A stretch of 64,000 nucleotides of DNA from Ahaetulla prasina (taxonomy: Eukaryota; Chordata; Lepidosauria; Squamata; Colubridae): the NCBI RefSeq assembly GCF_028640845.1, contig NC_080540.1, forward strand, positions 160,292,438 to 160,356,437. Reading direction: 5' to 3'. How positions within the stretch are numbered: position 1 is the stretch's first letter; the number at the start of each line of letters is the position of its first letter. The notes beneath the pieces were generated by a model that saw only the letters and a program-made list of their open reading frames with translations, had not been told where the DNA came from and searched no databases. Position numbers and translations under genes: made by a program. This document shows, piece by piece, positions 46,504-55,785 of the stretch.

Positions 46504-47862
46504 GTCTTTGGTTATTCGGGTTTTCTCCCGCGTAAAATTGGAAGTGTCTTGGCGACGTTTCGACGAAGTCTCATTCATCATCTTCAGGCTTCAGCTTCAT
46601 GCTTCTGGGAGCAATGTGTGATGTGCTTCTGGGAGCAATGTGTGATTCACACATTGCTCCCAGAAGCACGAAGCTGAAGCCTGAAGATGACGAATGAGAC
46701 TTCGTCGAAACGTCGCCAAGACACTTCCAATTTTACGCGGGAGAAAACCCGAATAACCAAAGACCTACATACAAACACCCGCGAAAACCTCAGAAAACAT
46801 ATATATATATTTCAAAAACACTTTTACAGTTCCTTCCATGAGGAAGGAGCAAGTTAGGGAGAGAGGAAGCAGCTTCCCTCTGAACAGCTTGTCCTGGAAT
46901 TAAGGACAAAGATTGATGTTACCAAGCAAACTGTCCGCCTGTGCATGACTCAGGACCAATTCATTTCTTTTGTCACTGGCAGAGTCACCACCACTCGACT
47001 TTTTCGCCTGTCACTTGGTACAGTCTCCCCTCTCCATGATTCACCCCTTACGTGGATGGAGCTGGAATTCACCAGGCGAGAGAGGCTACACAGAGAGAGA
47101 ACCGAGCAGCCAAAGTTGAAGGAGACGGTTATGCTTACATCGTGACAAAAAAAATAAAAATAAAGGTTATGTATGAGACTTTTCCAGCCTAAATGTTGCC
47201 TGCCAGATTATGTTGCACTTGCAGAAGAGAACAAGGGAATGCGGACAGATATATCTTGATCTGCCAAGATCCCTTCCAGCGTGACACTCCTGGTGGAGGT
47301 CACCCGACTGCCTCTGCTGATATATCTGAAGTGAATGACAGCTTCAAAGCGGAACCTGCTCCCTCTGGGAAGTTCCTCCAGCAGCATTCGGGGCTGCTAA
47401 GGATAGCTTATGGGTGGAGGAAGAAAAAAGACAAGAGGGAAGGGAGATGTGCATCCAAGAACACAGGCATTTCTAGGGAACCTTCTCATCTACCCCATAT
47501 CTCAGAGGGGGATAGACGGAGTAATAACTGAATGTGATGGTAACCATATGTATGTGTGTGTGCGTGTACGCGTGTGCGCGCGCACGTGAGAGAGGAGGTG
47601 GAGGAAGACAAAGATTATGCACCATGTCTACCATCCTCTGCTCTTGACTCCTGTATTTCCCCTTCCGGCCACTATTCCTAAAGCTCAGTCGCCAGGCAAG
47701 GCTTACCTGCAACGGATTCTTTGTGCTAATGGCTAAGACCTGGTACTTGAAGTAGCAGAGCTCACAGCTCCAGGAGCCCCTCTCACTGATCCAGCGAATC
47801 AAGCAAGGCTGGTGGGTGCAGCGGACGGAACCATCGCAGCGACAGGGGCTGAGCAGCTCCCC
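35553..47862 (-). CDS. MARCHF9: MARCHF9, membrane RING-CH E3 ubiquitin ligase, exons 2-4
   Basis: Exons 47862-47707, 45432-45240 and 35881-35553 join in frame (phases 0, 1) to give the C-terminal ~225 residues of a RING-CH ligase that ubiquitinates membrane proteins for lysosomal down-regulation. Exon 2 has most of the C4HC3 finger, exon 3 most of two transmembrane helices, exon 4 a basic, Ser/Gly-rich cytosolic tail ending [10 protein letters not shown], a possible class I PDZ ligand. Exons 2 and 3 match mammalian MARCHF9 almost residue for residue as I recall it; MARCHF4 is the closest paralogue. Exon 1, with the first CxxC pair, lies past the right edge. Introns: 2274 bp, 9358 bp, and over 16 kb for intron 1. 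Confidence 0.95.
35882..37702. other. MARCHF9 intron 3, distal part, nothing recognised
   Basis: No exon-like conserved block or clear repeat beyond a C-run (36525-36537) and short AT tracts. Confidence 0.45.
37703..38067. mobile_element. TA-type MITE with a CR1 tail inserted
   Basis: Left part TAGGGAGTCCTTGCTTAGTG, right part ending CACTAAAGGACTACGTG, with a CR1-type tail (37773-37931: CCTACCGTTCCTGTCCTATT to TTGTGACAAAAAGAAATT) between. The same tail stands at 56900-57060. Confidence 0.65.
38775..39143. mobile_element. TA-type MITE (CAGGTAGTCCTCRACTTAC family)
   Basis: CAGGTAGTCCTCGACGTACA start and ATCAAGGACTACCTG end, TA on both sides. A complete uninterrupted copy, useful as a reference for the nested one at 24260. 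Confidence 0.88.
40022..40441. mobile_element. TA-type MITE with an internal foldback
   Basis: CAGGTAATGGTTCATTTAGC start, AAGTTGAGGACTACCTG end, TA on both sides. Around 40136-40190 GACACTTGTCAACTGACATA is followed by its own inverted copy, a secondary rearrangement absent from 38775. Confidence 0.82.
40847..40975. mobile_element. Palindromic MITE (GACTTCAACTCCCAGAATTC type)
   Basis: The left arm GACTTGTGGACTTCAACTCC and the right arm GAATTGAGGTCCACAAGTC are inverted; the flanks both contain TTAGAT. Confidence 0.6.
40976..42229. other. MARCHF9 intron 3, nothing recognised
   Basis: AT-rich intronic DNA; no exon-like or repeat signal that I can name. Confidence 0.4.
42230..42358. mobile_element. 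Palindromic hAT-type MITE (CAGGGGTCTCCAACC family)
   Basis: 129 bp, almost entirely two inverted arms meeting at CCAACTGGCTGG, with a perfect CTCTATTT duplication (42222-42229, 42359-42366). Sister at 63475. Confidence 0.9.
42690..43215 (-). mobile_element. R4/Dong-type LINE 3' fragment
   Basis: Translated on the minus strand (from about 43060 downwards) it gives [20 protein letters not shown], then an [13 protein letters not shown] block and ALLGRVYTL, the C-terminal endonuclease-side signature of R4-clade elements as I recall it. Several stops. Same family as 22985. Confidence 0.6.
43216..44444. other. MARCHF9 intron 3, nothing recognised
   Basis: No conserved exon or clear repeat. Confidence 0.4.
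44445..44558. mobile_element. Foldback element (GAGCTTGGTTGTTTTCTTGC family)
   Basis: TGAGCTTGGTTGTTTTCTTG on the left is answered by GAAAACAACCAAGC at 44538-44551 in inverted orientation. Related to 31130 and 63702. Confidence 0.55.
44559..45239. other. MARCHF9 intron 3, exon-proximal part
   Basis: No further feature was seen apart from the splice donor at its right edge (minus strand). Confidence 0.4.
45240..45432 (-). CDS. MARCHF9: MARCHF9 exon 3 (transmembrane hairpin)
   Basis: 64 codons plus one base. The first transmembrane helix is in [19 protein letters not shown] and the second starts in [14 protein letters not shown], with the loop [14 protein letters not shown] between. Acceptor CTTTACAG and donor GTGAGA. 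The exon is nearly invariant against the human protein as I recall it. Confidence 0.95.
46027..46260. mobile_element. hAT-type MITE (GTGAAATCCAGCAGG family)
   Basis: 234 bp in MARCHF9 intron 2, starting CAAGGGTGAAATCCAGCAGG and ending ATTGGATTTCACCACTG, with a perfect GTTTGCAC duplication (46019-46026, 46261-46268). Close relative of 34059. Confidence 0.9.
46459..46501 (+). repeat. (TG)n microsatellite
   Basis: About 21 TG units directly against the left arm of the 46.5-kb palindrome. Confidence 0.95.
46499..46770. mobile_element. Long near-perfect inverted repeat, Penelope-like or foldback
   Basis: The left arm begins TAGGTCTTTGGTTATTCGGG and the right arm ends CCCGAATAACCAAAGACCTA. The arms are about 120 bp with about two mismatches, apart from a 24-bp tandem duplication (GCTTCTGGGAGCAATGTGTG unit) in the left arm near the centre. 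Each arm has a hammerhead-like core: on + CTGAAGA (46681-46687), hairpin GACGAA/TTCGTC, GAAAC (46707-46711); on - CTGAAGA (46587-46581) and GAAAC (46561-46557). It lies in MARCHF9 intron 2. The class is not certain. Confidence 0.75.
46771..47706. other. MARCHF9 intron 2, exon-2-proximal part
   Basis: Unclassified; includes a GT/GC-alternating stretch (about 47551-47590). Minus-strand frames here are read-through from exon 2. Confidence 0.4.
47707..47862 (-). CDS. MARCHF9: MARCHF9 exon 2 (RING-CH finger)
   Basis: 52 codons between acceptor TTGCAG and donor GTAAGC (both read on the minus strand), beginning GELLSPCRC and ending STKNPLQ. Metal ligands by exon residue: C7, C9, H17, C20, C33, C36, following C-x-C-x7-H-x2-C-x12-C-x2-C. 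Only the first CxxC pair is missing, being on exon 1. The next exon starts WQAISL. Confidence 0.95.
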
Positions 47863-48088
47863 CTGCAAGAAAAGAGAGTTGGAAGAATCGCATTAAAACA
47901 GGGAATCCTTTACTGCTTACAGCAGAGGAACAGACTCTATGGTCTCTGGCTGGACTCCTAAGTCCCAGCATCCCCAATAATGATCCAGGCTAGCTGGGGA
48001 TGATGGGTATTGGCATCTGGCGACATCTGCAAAACTATAGTTCCCTATTCCTAACCTGTATTCCTTCTATATCTTGGATAATATCTAA

Positions 48089-48108
48089 TAACAACAACAA
48101 CAACAACA
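48089..48108 (+). repeat. (CAA)n microsatellite
   Basis: Six to seven CAA units; a second AACAAC run is at 48206-48231. Confidence 0.8.
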
Positions 48109-48227
48109 CATATCAACCATTGGCGCCAGTCCATGATATTTATGATACATTTTTAAATGTTCAGTTGACTGAGTTTCATGTTTAATTAATAAAAGAGATA
48201 ATAATAACAACAACAACAGGAACAACA

Positions 48228-48525
48228 ACAATAGTGCCCCCCAAAAGAGGGGGGTCAACTTATTTTTCAAAGCACCAAAGGGCAGGGTAAGCAACAATGG
48301 ATGGAAACTAATCAAGGATAGAAGCAACTTGTAATTAAGGAGAAACTTCCTAACAGTGAGAACAATTAACCAGTGGAACAGTTTGCCTTTAGAAGTTGTG
48401 GGTGCTTCATCACTGGAGGTTTTTAAGAAGAAACTGGACAACCACTTATCTGAAATGGTATATAGGGTCTCCTGATCGAGCAGAGGATTGGACTAGAAGA
48501 CTACCAAAGTCCCTTCCAGCTCTAT
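48228..48525 (+). mobile_element. CR1 LINE 3' end
   Basis: GATGGAAACTAATCAAGGAT to GAGGATTGGACTAGAAGACT, aligned by eye with the CR1 end at 9450-9740. Confidence 0.85.
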
Positions 48526-48995
48526 TCTGATTGATTGATCTCCCATCATGCCAAGAACATCCAATCCGAGCAAACAATCCCTTCAAAGCCTACTCAGAGA
48601 ATTCTGGATTATAAGGCCCAGGATCTCTAGGCTGGCTGTCCATTAGCCCTGTTTCATTATTTTTAAAAGTGGCTTGTTAGTTCTACCTGCTTAATGTGCT
48701 GCTAGGCAAACCAGAAGAGCAATTAGCATCAATATTTCAGACCCGCTTGCAGGAAGTATTAATGATGTGTTATGGATATGAGCCTCGGAAAGGAAACTGC
48801 AGTGGGTTCCTGTCAAATGGAGGACAGGCAACACAAGGAGTCATCAAGAGTTCTCTCACATCCCGTTTCAGATACGACTGGTCGCCTGATGAATCCCATT
48901 ACTCTAAGCATAGCAACAAAGCGGAGACTGAGTACAAAAGACCAGAAGACACTGACTGGGGTCACCCATTTGTAAAGCAAAAATCAGCCACCCAT

Positions 48996-49525
48996 TGTCG
49001 TGTCCCACTCCTCCGCTGACGGCCGGGTCAGGGAAATCCAAATCAGGTGTGCCTCTGCAGCTCTGCCAAAGTCCTAGCAAAGTCCTCAGGGCAGGCAGGA
49101 GACCAGAAAGTGACTTCAGCAAGATATGTTTAGACTTTGCCTGACTCAGAGACTGCCAGAAAGCAGATCCTTTATATAGGCCATGGGGTGTGGCTCCATG
49201 ACTCAGCACTTATCCAGGCCTGCCCTTCCCTTCCTTCTGTTGCCTCCGCCTATCAAGTCTTCTGACGCGAGGGTCACTCCAGTCGGCAGCTGTTGGCAAT
49301 TGACCTCCCTCAGGCTCACATGCTGTGGAGGAGGGGGAGGGGTCTAGTTGCTCCGTTTGCCTGGGCATGGAGCCAGAGCTGGGGGCTGGAGATACTTCCT
49401 CCTCTTCAGCCTGTCTGGGCATGGAGCCAGGGCTGGGGCCGGGAGGCATGCTAGGACATTCTTCAGCGTTCAGAAGCAGATAAGCAGACCCCGGCTGTGG
49501 TGGTGAGATCGGACGAGACACAACA
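48996..49525 (-). mobile_element. Solo LTR, 530 bp
   Basis: TGTCGTGTCCCACTCC to GACACAACA, with a perfect CCCAT duplication (48991-48995, 49526-49530). In the minus orientation there is a TATA-like CTATATAAAGGA, so the LTR sense strand is minus. By eye it is nearly identical to 59284-59810. No internal gag/pol remains. Confidence 0.92.
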
Positions 49526-49554
49526 CCCATGCACACCTACACTCACACACACAC

Positions 49555-49771
49555 CAGTGGTGGATTTCTACCGGTTCGCTCCGGTTCGGGCGAACTGGTA
49601 CCGGTGGCAGCGGGCGGCTCCGCCCACCTGCCCAGACATCATCACAGACGCTCTGCACATGTGCAGAAGGTTCTGCGCATGCGCAGAAGTGCCACACATG
49701 AGCGAAGCAAGCGCAAGCGTGCACACTCACAGTTCCAAACCAATAGCAAAGATAAGTGAAACCCACTACTG
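49555..49771. mobile_element. hAT-type MITE, CpG-rich (CAGTGGTGGATTTC family)
   Basis: CAGTGGTGGATTTCTACCGG start and GTGAAACCCACTACTG end, with GGTTCTGCGCATGCGCAGAA inside. It is inserted in an AC-rich stretch, so the duplication cannot be judged. Confidence 0.7.
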
Positions 49772-50558
49772 ATGATGCACACCCACACACTTATTTAAGA
49801 TGCTGGGAATTTTTACTTTGAAAGAAAAATAGAAGTAATGGACCTCTACCCACACTGCATTCTATACTGTCCTGCTGAAAAATATCTCCCAACATATGAA
49901 CACACAGAGAGATACAAGAGCAGTTAAAGGACTTGTTAAAGGAAAGAGAAGGGGGAGTATATATTTCCATTTGCCAACAGGGTGAGGAGTTAAAAGCTTC
50001 AGGTCAGAAGAGCAATTCCTGTTTCAGGCACACAGTACAGTATAGTCACAGCACAGGTGAAGTCTAATTGGTTCCTAGGTAGAATATGAATTCCATATGC
50101 AATCATACACTGTAACACTACAAGATCGTAGTTCTGCAACTACAATCTTCACTAAGAACTAACTCTGGCTTCTCATGATGCACACAATGCCATGATGCTG
50201 AACCTATGAGAAGCCTCAGAGGTCTCAGCTTTGAATGGACCTTCAATGAAGCACCCCTTTGACTCAGAATCCATCTTTATTACGGTCACAGACCAGCACA
50301 AAAGTTAAACATTAAAATAAACCCATTCTCTAAAAATTATTAGAAAATAACTAAGTGATACAAATAAGGATCTTTAGTTCTTTAGGTGGTTTTTTTCCCC
50401 CTTAATATCACTGCCGCAGCACAACATTTCAAATGTTGGATGGCTGGCTTTGAATTTTGAAGGAGATGGTTCACGTAGAAATTGTCTGATCTCCCTAGAA
50501 ATTTCTCTAATAGAGGGAGAAGGTATGTTGATCTGATGTCCCTGAAGTATTTGCAATG
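49772..50558. other. MARCHF9 intron 1, nothing recognised
   Basis: No exon-like block or clear repeat. Confidence 0.4.
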
Positions 50559-50566
50559 TAATAGAA

Positions 50567-51043
50567 CCATGATGGCGAACCTATGGCACACGTGCCACAC
50601 GTGGCATGCAAAACCCTCTCTGCAGGCACGCCAGCCATTGACCCAGCCCAGCTCCACCGCGCTTGTGTGTGCACCTTCCTCTGGCCAGCTGGTCTTTGGG
50701 TCTCTACCGCGCATGCGGGGGGCGCATGCAGGAGACGCACATGCACATGTACAGGGGGGCGGGGTGCATGCACAGGGGTGCACATTAGTGCAGGATGCTT
50801 TCCAGGCCCAAAACAGGGCATGGGGGGGGCTTCGTGCTGCGCCTCCGCGCCCCATTTTGGCTTCCAAGTTGGTGCAGGAGGCTTTCCAGGCCCAAAACGG
50901 GGCATGTCACTAGAAGCCAAAATGGGGCACAGGGGGACTGGGGCGCATCAGTGTGCATGCGTGTGCATGCACAGCGAGCGCTCGCATTGCATTTTGGGGG
51001 TTCGGCTTTGGGCACTCGACACCTAAAAGGTTAACCATCACTG
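50567..51043. mobile_element. hAT-type MITE (GATGGCGAACCTATGGCAC family)
   Basis: CCATGATGGCGAACCTATGG start and AGGTTAACCATCACTG end; flanks TAATAGAA / GAATAGGA match 6 of 8. The GC-rich interior alternates GCATGCAC motifs and repeats CAGGCCCAAAACGGGGCATG blocks. Confidence 0.8.
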
Positions 51044-51084
51044 GAATAGGACATGTGAGATATCTTCCCTACTGACAATTGTTG

Positions 51085-51680
51085 TTGTGACTTGTCCTCC
51101 CTCCTCTCCTCAGCTGGGCCCCTCCTGTCTCCAACTGGGCCTGTTATCAGACTCCGAGTCTGATAATGAAGATGAACGGCCTGTCATGCCTCCAGCCCCC
51201 GGCCCTGGCTGGGGAGGAGGATTCCAGGAATGAACAAACCCGATAAGGCGTGTGTTCCTTTGGCTCAGCCATCAGAGGAAGTCAGCCACGGATTGGAATT
51301 GCTTGGGTCTACTCCTTCTGACCCCTCCCTTTCCCAAACAGCAGAAGACAATTCAAAGTGGGAGGATCCTCGCTTCTGGAGATCTGAGAGGCGATGCCAG
51401 CAGAAGGAAGGGAGGGGCAGGCCTGGATAAATGCTGAGTCATGGAGCCACACCCCACAGCCTATATAAAGGACCTGCTTTTGGCATTCCAACCTTGAGTC
51501 AAGCAAAGTCTCATCTAGTTTGCTGATATCGGACTCTATCGCTGAAGTCACAACTTGGACTCCTGCCTGCCCCGATAAACCTCGAAGGAATTTGGCAAGC
51601 TGCAGAGGCTTCGTTGCCATGTTTGATACGGACTTCCTTGACCTGGTCATCAGAGGGGGAGTGGGACATGAAACATGTAC
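51085..51680 (+). mobile_element. LTR copy, plus orientation, diverged
   Basis: It shares, in the opposite orientation, the TGAGTCATGGAGCCACACCC and CTATATAAAGGACCTGCTTT blocks with the LTRs at 48996 and 59284. It begins near TGTTGTGACTTGTCC and ends near GGAGTGGGACATGA. No duplication could be assigned, so the edges are approximate. A plausible TATA box is at 51462-51470. Confidence 0.7.
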
Positions 51681-51867
51681 ACATTCGCTCAGCTATTGGG
51701 GTTTTAAGCACCCCTTGGAAGCCACTCTGCCATCAAAGTGGCACCCCACTTTTAGGTGTTGTAACAAAGACATCGCAGTACAATCAAGCCTCTGTTTGGT
51801 TAACCAAGATCTGGAGCTGGCAACTTTTCAAAGCAGTGTGGCTGTACACAGTCTAGTACGCCTATAG

Positions 51868-52164
51868 CAGTGATGGCTAACCTTTTCTGGATCGCGTGCC
51901 CAAAGCGCATGCAAATGCGTGTGTGCGTGCCCAAACCCCCCAAATGCAATGCATGTGCAGCCCCCGCACATGCGCCCCAGCTTCTGTACACGTCCCACCC
52001 CCACGCATACGTCCCCCGCACCCCACCCCCACCCCCCATGCATGCGTGGCAGAGACCCAAAGACCAGCTGACTAGTGGGAGGTAAACGCATGTGCATGGC
52101 AGAGCTGAACTGAGGTGACTGCTCATGTGCGAACAGAGAGGGTGCCATAGGTTCACCATCACGG
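51868..52164. mobile_element. hAT-type MITE (GATGGCGAACCTATGGCAC family)
   Basis: CAGTGATGGCTAACC start and GGTTCACCATCACGG end, with a perfect GCCTATAG duplication (51860-51867, 52165-52172). Confidence 0.88.
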
Positions 52165-52172
52165 GCCTATAG

Positions 52173-53012
52173 TCATGCATGCTTCTAGCCTAAGTTCTGG
52201 AGGCCTCAAGAATACCTCCTTCTGTTCACTCATGAAGGATGATGGCTATTGGTGGCTATTAGAAAAATGGTTACATATTATCTGCATTTTCAAAACTTCT
52301 CAGTACTAGTGGTTGTAAAACATGAGCAGCAGAATCCTGCTGTTGCAGTTTGTAGTGTCTGGTTGGGATTTGGTTAGGAACGAGACACTAGATTAGGTGA
52401 GTCTCCATCTTGGTTTACACACAGCACTGTTTTTTCTTTCTTATTTCTCCTTGTCTATTAAAAACGATCAGGTCCTATGGTCCTGATCTGTGCGCCTCTA
52501 AGTGTTGATTACTATCCCATTTTTTTATCTGGCAGCTCAAAATGGCATCCATAGGCCTTTGTCCTCCAAGGTTATTCCCACAGCAATCACTCTGTGAAAC
52601 GTGTTGATTGGAGAAAGAGAGAATCTGGCTCCAAGCTGCTACATCAGCTTCTACTGCTGACAGAATGGACTTGGACAATGAATTTCCTTGGTCTCTTCCA
52701 ATACACTAGCTTTCACGCTATACTGGCATTCAAAACTTCCTCCATTATAGCACTTTCCAAGTTGAATGCACCAGTTTGCCTCTGAATTTTAGCCAGTTAC
52801 TTACAATCTTTCAGGGTTTTTAGGAAGACCCAAAATAGTACCTCTGGATTAACTGACACTAGTCTTTTTTTTTTTTTTTAGTGGATTTCATTGGCTTTTT
52901 TCAGTGGATATAGTTCCACTAAATTTTATCAGGATCATCACACTTTATCATGATTTTTACTTTATTTTACTTTTAAATTGTAGGTAGTTTTTTTCGTGAA
53001 CATTTTTCCCCC
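52173..53012. other. MARCHF9 intron 1, nothing recognised
   Basis: AT-rich, with a T-run (52868-52880); no gene or named repeat. Confidence 0.4.
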
Positions 53013-53400
53013 CGAATGCCATCACTCTGCTAAACAAATAATTCCCTCAACGCTGTCAAGCTAGTTACTAAGTCTGCACTACTATTGATCTTCTCATCGT
53101 TCCTATCACCCATTTCCTCCCACTTATGACTATATGATTGTAACCTTGTTGCTGGTATCCTTACGATTTATATTGACTGTTTCCCTATGACTATCATTAA
53201 GTGTTGTACCTTAGGATTCTTGACAAATGTATCTTTTCTTTTATGTAGACTGAGAGCGTATGCACCAAGACAAATTCCTTGTGTGTCCAATCACACTTGG
53301 CCATAAAAAAATTCTATTCTATTCTATTCTATTCTATTCTATTCTATTCTATTCTATTCTATTCTATTCTATTCTACTCTACTCTACTCTATTCTATTCT
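53013..53400 (+). mobile_element. CR1/L3 LINE 3' end with long ATTCT array
   Basis: Same 3' end as 25070-25390 (AATTCCCTCAACGCTGTCAA, TGTGTCCAATCACACTTGGC). It is followed by about 18 ATTCT units (53311-53400) with a few ACTCT variants. Confidence 0.88.
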
Positions 53401-53569
53401 AGTTTCAAAATTCTACAAAAATGCATCAATGCACAGTACACATGAATACACTTTTTACAAATAAAATGCCATAATCAAATAGTGACAAAGCACAGAGATT
53501 TCATACTTTCTAAGAAAAAAGAAAACGTTTCAGGGAACCACTCTAAGCAATCTTAGGAAAGTTTCAATT

Positions 53570-55270
53570 ATTTATTTATTTTATTTTATTTATTTATTTT
53601 ATTAAATTTTTATACCGCCCTTCTCCCGAAGGACTCAGGGCGGTGTACAGCCAAAAATAAAATACAAGATATATACAATTAAAAGGAATTAAAATATAGC
53701 AATTACTAAACGGCTGATAGTTAAAAATGAATTTAAAATTTAAAATATTAATAAAACCCCAATATAAAATCAAACTATTATGCCAGTCCCGCTTGAGTAA
53801 ATAAATATGTTTTTAGCTCACGACGGAAGGTCCGAAAATCAGGCACTTGACGTAGGCCAGGGGGGAGTTCATTCCAGAGCGCCGATGCCCCCACAGAGAA
53901 GGCCCTACTCCTGGGGGCCGCCAGCCGACATTGTTTGGCGGACGGCACCCTGAGGAGACCCTCTCTGTGAGAGCGTACGGGTCGGTGGGAGGCATACGGT
54001 AACAGCAGACGGTCTCGTAAGTACCCGGGTCCTAAGCCATGGAGCGCTTTAAAGGTGGTAATCAGAATCTTGGAGCGCACCCGAAAGACCACAGGAAGCC
54101 AGTGCCGACTACGGAGCAGTGGTGTTACGTGGGAGCCTCGAGCGGCTCCCATTACTACTCGCGCAGCTGCATTCTGGACTAACTGCAGCCTCCGGGTGCA
54201 CCTCAAGGGCAGCCCCATGTAGACAGCATTGCAGTAATCCAGCCGAGATGTAACCAGAGCATGAGTGACTGTGCATAGGGCATCCCGGTCAAGGAAGGGA
54301 CGCAACTGGCGGACCAAGCGAACTTGGTAAAAGGCCCTCCTGGTGACGGCCGCCAGATGTTCATCAAAGGACAGCCGACCATCCAGGAGGACGCCCAAGT
54401 TGCGAACCACCTCCTTTGGGGCCACTAACTGCTTCAACAGACAGCTGCGGGCGCAGCTGACTGTACCGGGGTGCCGGCATCCACAGCCACTCCGTCTTGG
54501 AGGGATTGAGCTTGAGTCTGTTTCTCCCCATCCAGACCCGTGACGGCTTCCAGGCACCGGGACAGCACTGACCGCCGTTGGGGTGGTCCGGGGTGGAAAA
54601 GTACAGCTGAGTATCATCAGCGTACAGATGATAACTCACCCCGAAACCACTGATGACCTCACCCAGCGGCTTCATATAGATGTTGAACAGGGTAGGCGAG
54701 AGAATCGACCCCTGAGGTACTCCACAAGTGAGGCACCTCGAGGACGACCTCTGCCCCCCTGTCAACACCGTCTGCGACCGGTCGGAGAGATAGGAGGAGA
54801 ACCACCGATAAACGGTGCCTCCCACTCCCAATCCCTCCAACCGGCGCAGCAGGATACCATGGTCGATGGTATCAAAAGCCGCTGAGAGATCTAATAGGAC
54901 CAAGGCAGAGGAGCAACCCCTGTCCCTGGCCCTCCAGAGGTCATCCACCAACGCGACCAAAGCAGTCTCCGTGCTGTAGCCGGGTCGGAAGCCGGACTGG
55001 AACGGGTCTAGATAGACAGCTTCCTCCAGGTGCCGGGGGAGCTGCCATGCAACCACACTCTCTACAACCTTCGCCAGAAAGCGAAGGTTGGAGACTGGAC
55101 AGTAATTTCCCAAAATAGCTGGGTCCAGGGAAGGCTTCTTCAGGAGAGGTCTCACCACCGCCTCTTTCAAGGTGGCGGGGAAGACCTCTTCAACCAAAGA
55201 AGCATTTATAATCCCCTGGAGCCAGCCTCGTGTCACTTCCTGAGCAGACCTGTTTTGGATTGGAAATACA
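53570..55270 (-). mobile_element. L2-clade LINE, long RT fragment
   Basis: Minus-strand frames 55284-54364 and 54617-53778 cover the RT (LDLSAAFDTIDHGILL, CGVPQGSILSPTLFNIYMKP, LYADDTQLYF) and the L2 C-terminus (LQLVQNAAARVV, ALHGLGPGYLRDRL, ALWNELPPGLRQ). A frameshift near 54430 separates them, so it is inactive. It ends in GGGCGGTATAAAAATTT and ATTT units. It is the fuller companion of the copy at 28570. Confidence 0.9.
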
Positions 55271-55551
55271 AAGCTGACGTACATTTATAAATTTAAAAAC
55301 ATTTATAAATATAAATTGGGATTTTTAGCCTCCTGTGAACATGGCTGCCTTTGTCTGAATCCATCCCATACCAAACCAAACAGGCACCTTGGTACCTTCT
55401 TGAGCTGGATAACAGAGAATTATGGGAGTGAGCACATTTGGAAGGAACCAGCTTGAAAAAGCAATCAACCTCAGTACAGCTATGCAATACGATTACATGA
55501 GCTCCACCGGTTCCAGGTTAGTTTCCAGATTACTTTGAATATTGCCTATTG

Positions 55552-55785
55552 TAGAGGTGGCACAGTGGTTAGTACTGCAGGCCAGTTCTGCTGACTGCCG
55601 GCTGCCAGCAGTTCAATTCTCACGGGCTCAAAATTGACTCAGCCCTACCTCCTTCCGAGGTTGGTAAAATGAGGACCCAGACTGTTGTTGGGGGCAATAC
55701 ACTGACTCTGTGAAACCACTTAGAGAGGGCTGTAAAGCACTGTGAAGCAGTATATAAGTCTAAACGCTAGTGCTACTGTACAGAG
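55552..55785 (+). mobile_element. tRNA-derived squamate SINE
   Basis: A-box-like GGTGGCACAGTGGTTAGTAC and B-box-like AGTTCAATTCTCACGG, then GGTAAAATGAGGACCCAGAC and GAAGCAGTATATAAGTCTAA. The head is not a folding tRNA. Confidence 0.8.

Noticed and set aside
50382..51034. Overlapping long open frames in several frames
   Set aside because: GC-rich, stop-poor hAT MITE interior; frames on both strands are equally long and Cys/His/Ala-biased.
55552..55785. Possible tRNA gene
   Set aside because: A and B boxes are present but no cloverleaf can be formed, and a SINE body follows. The same holds for 6112 and 58551.
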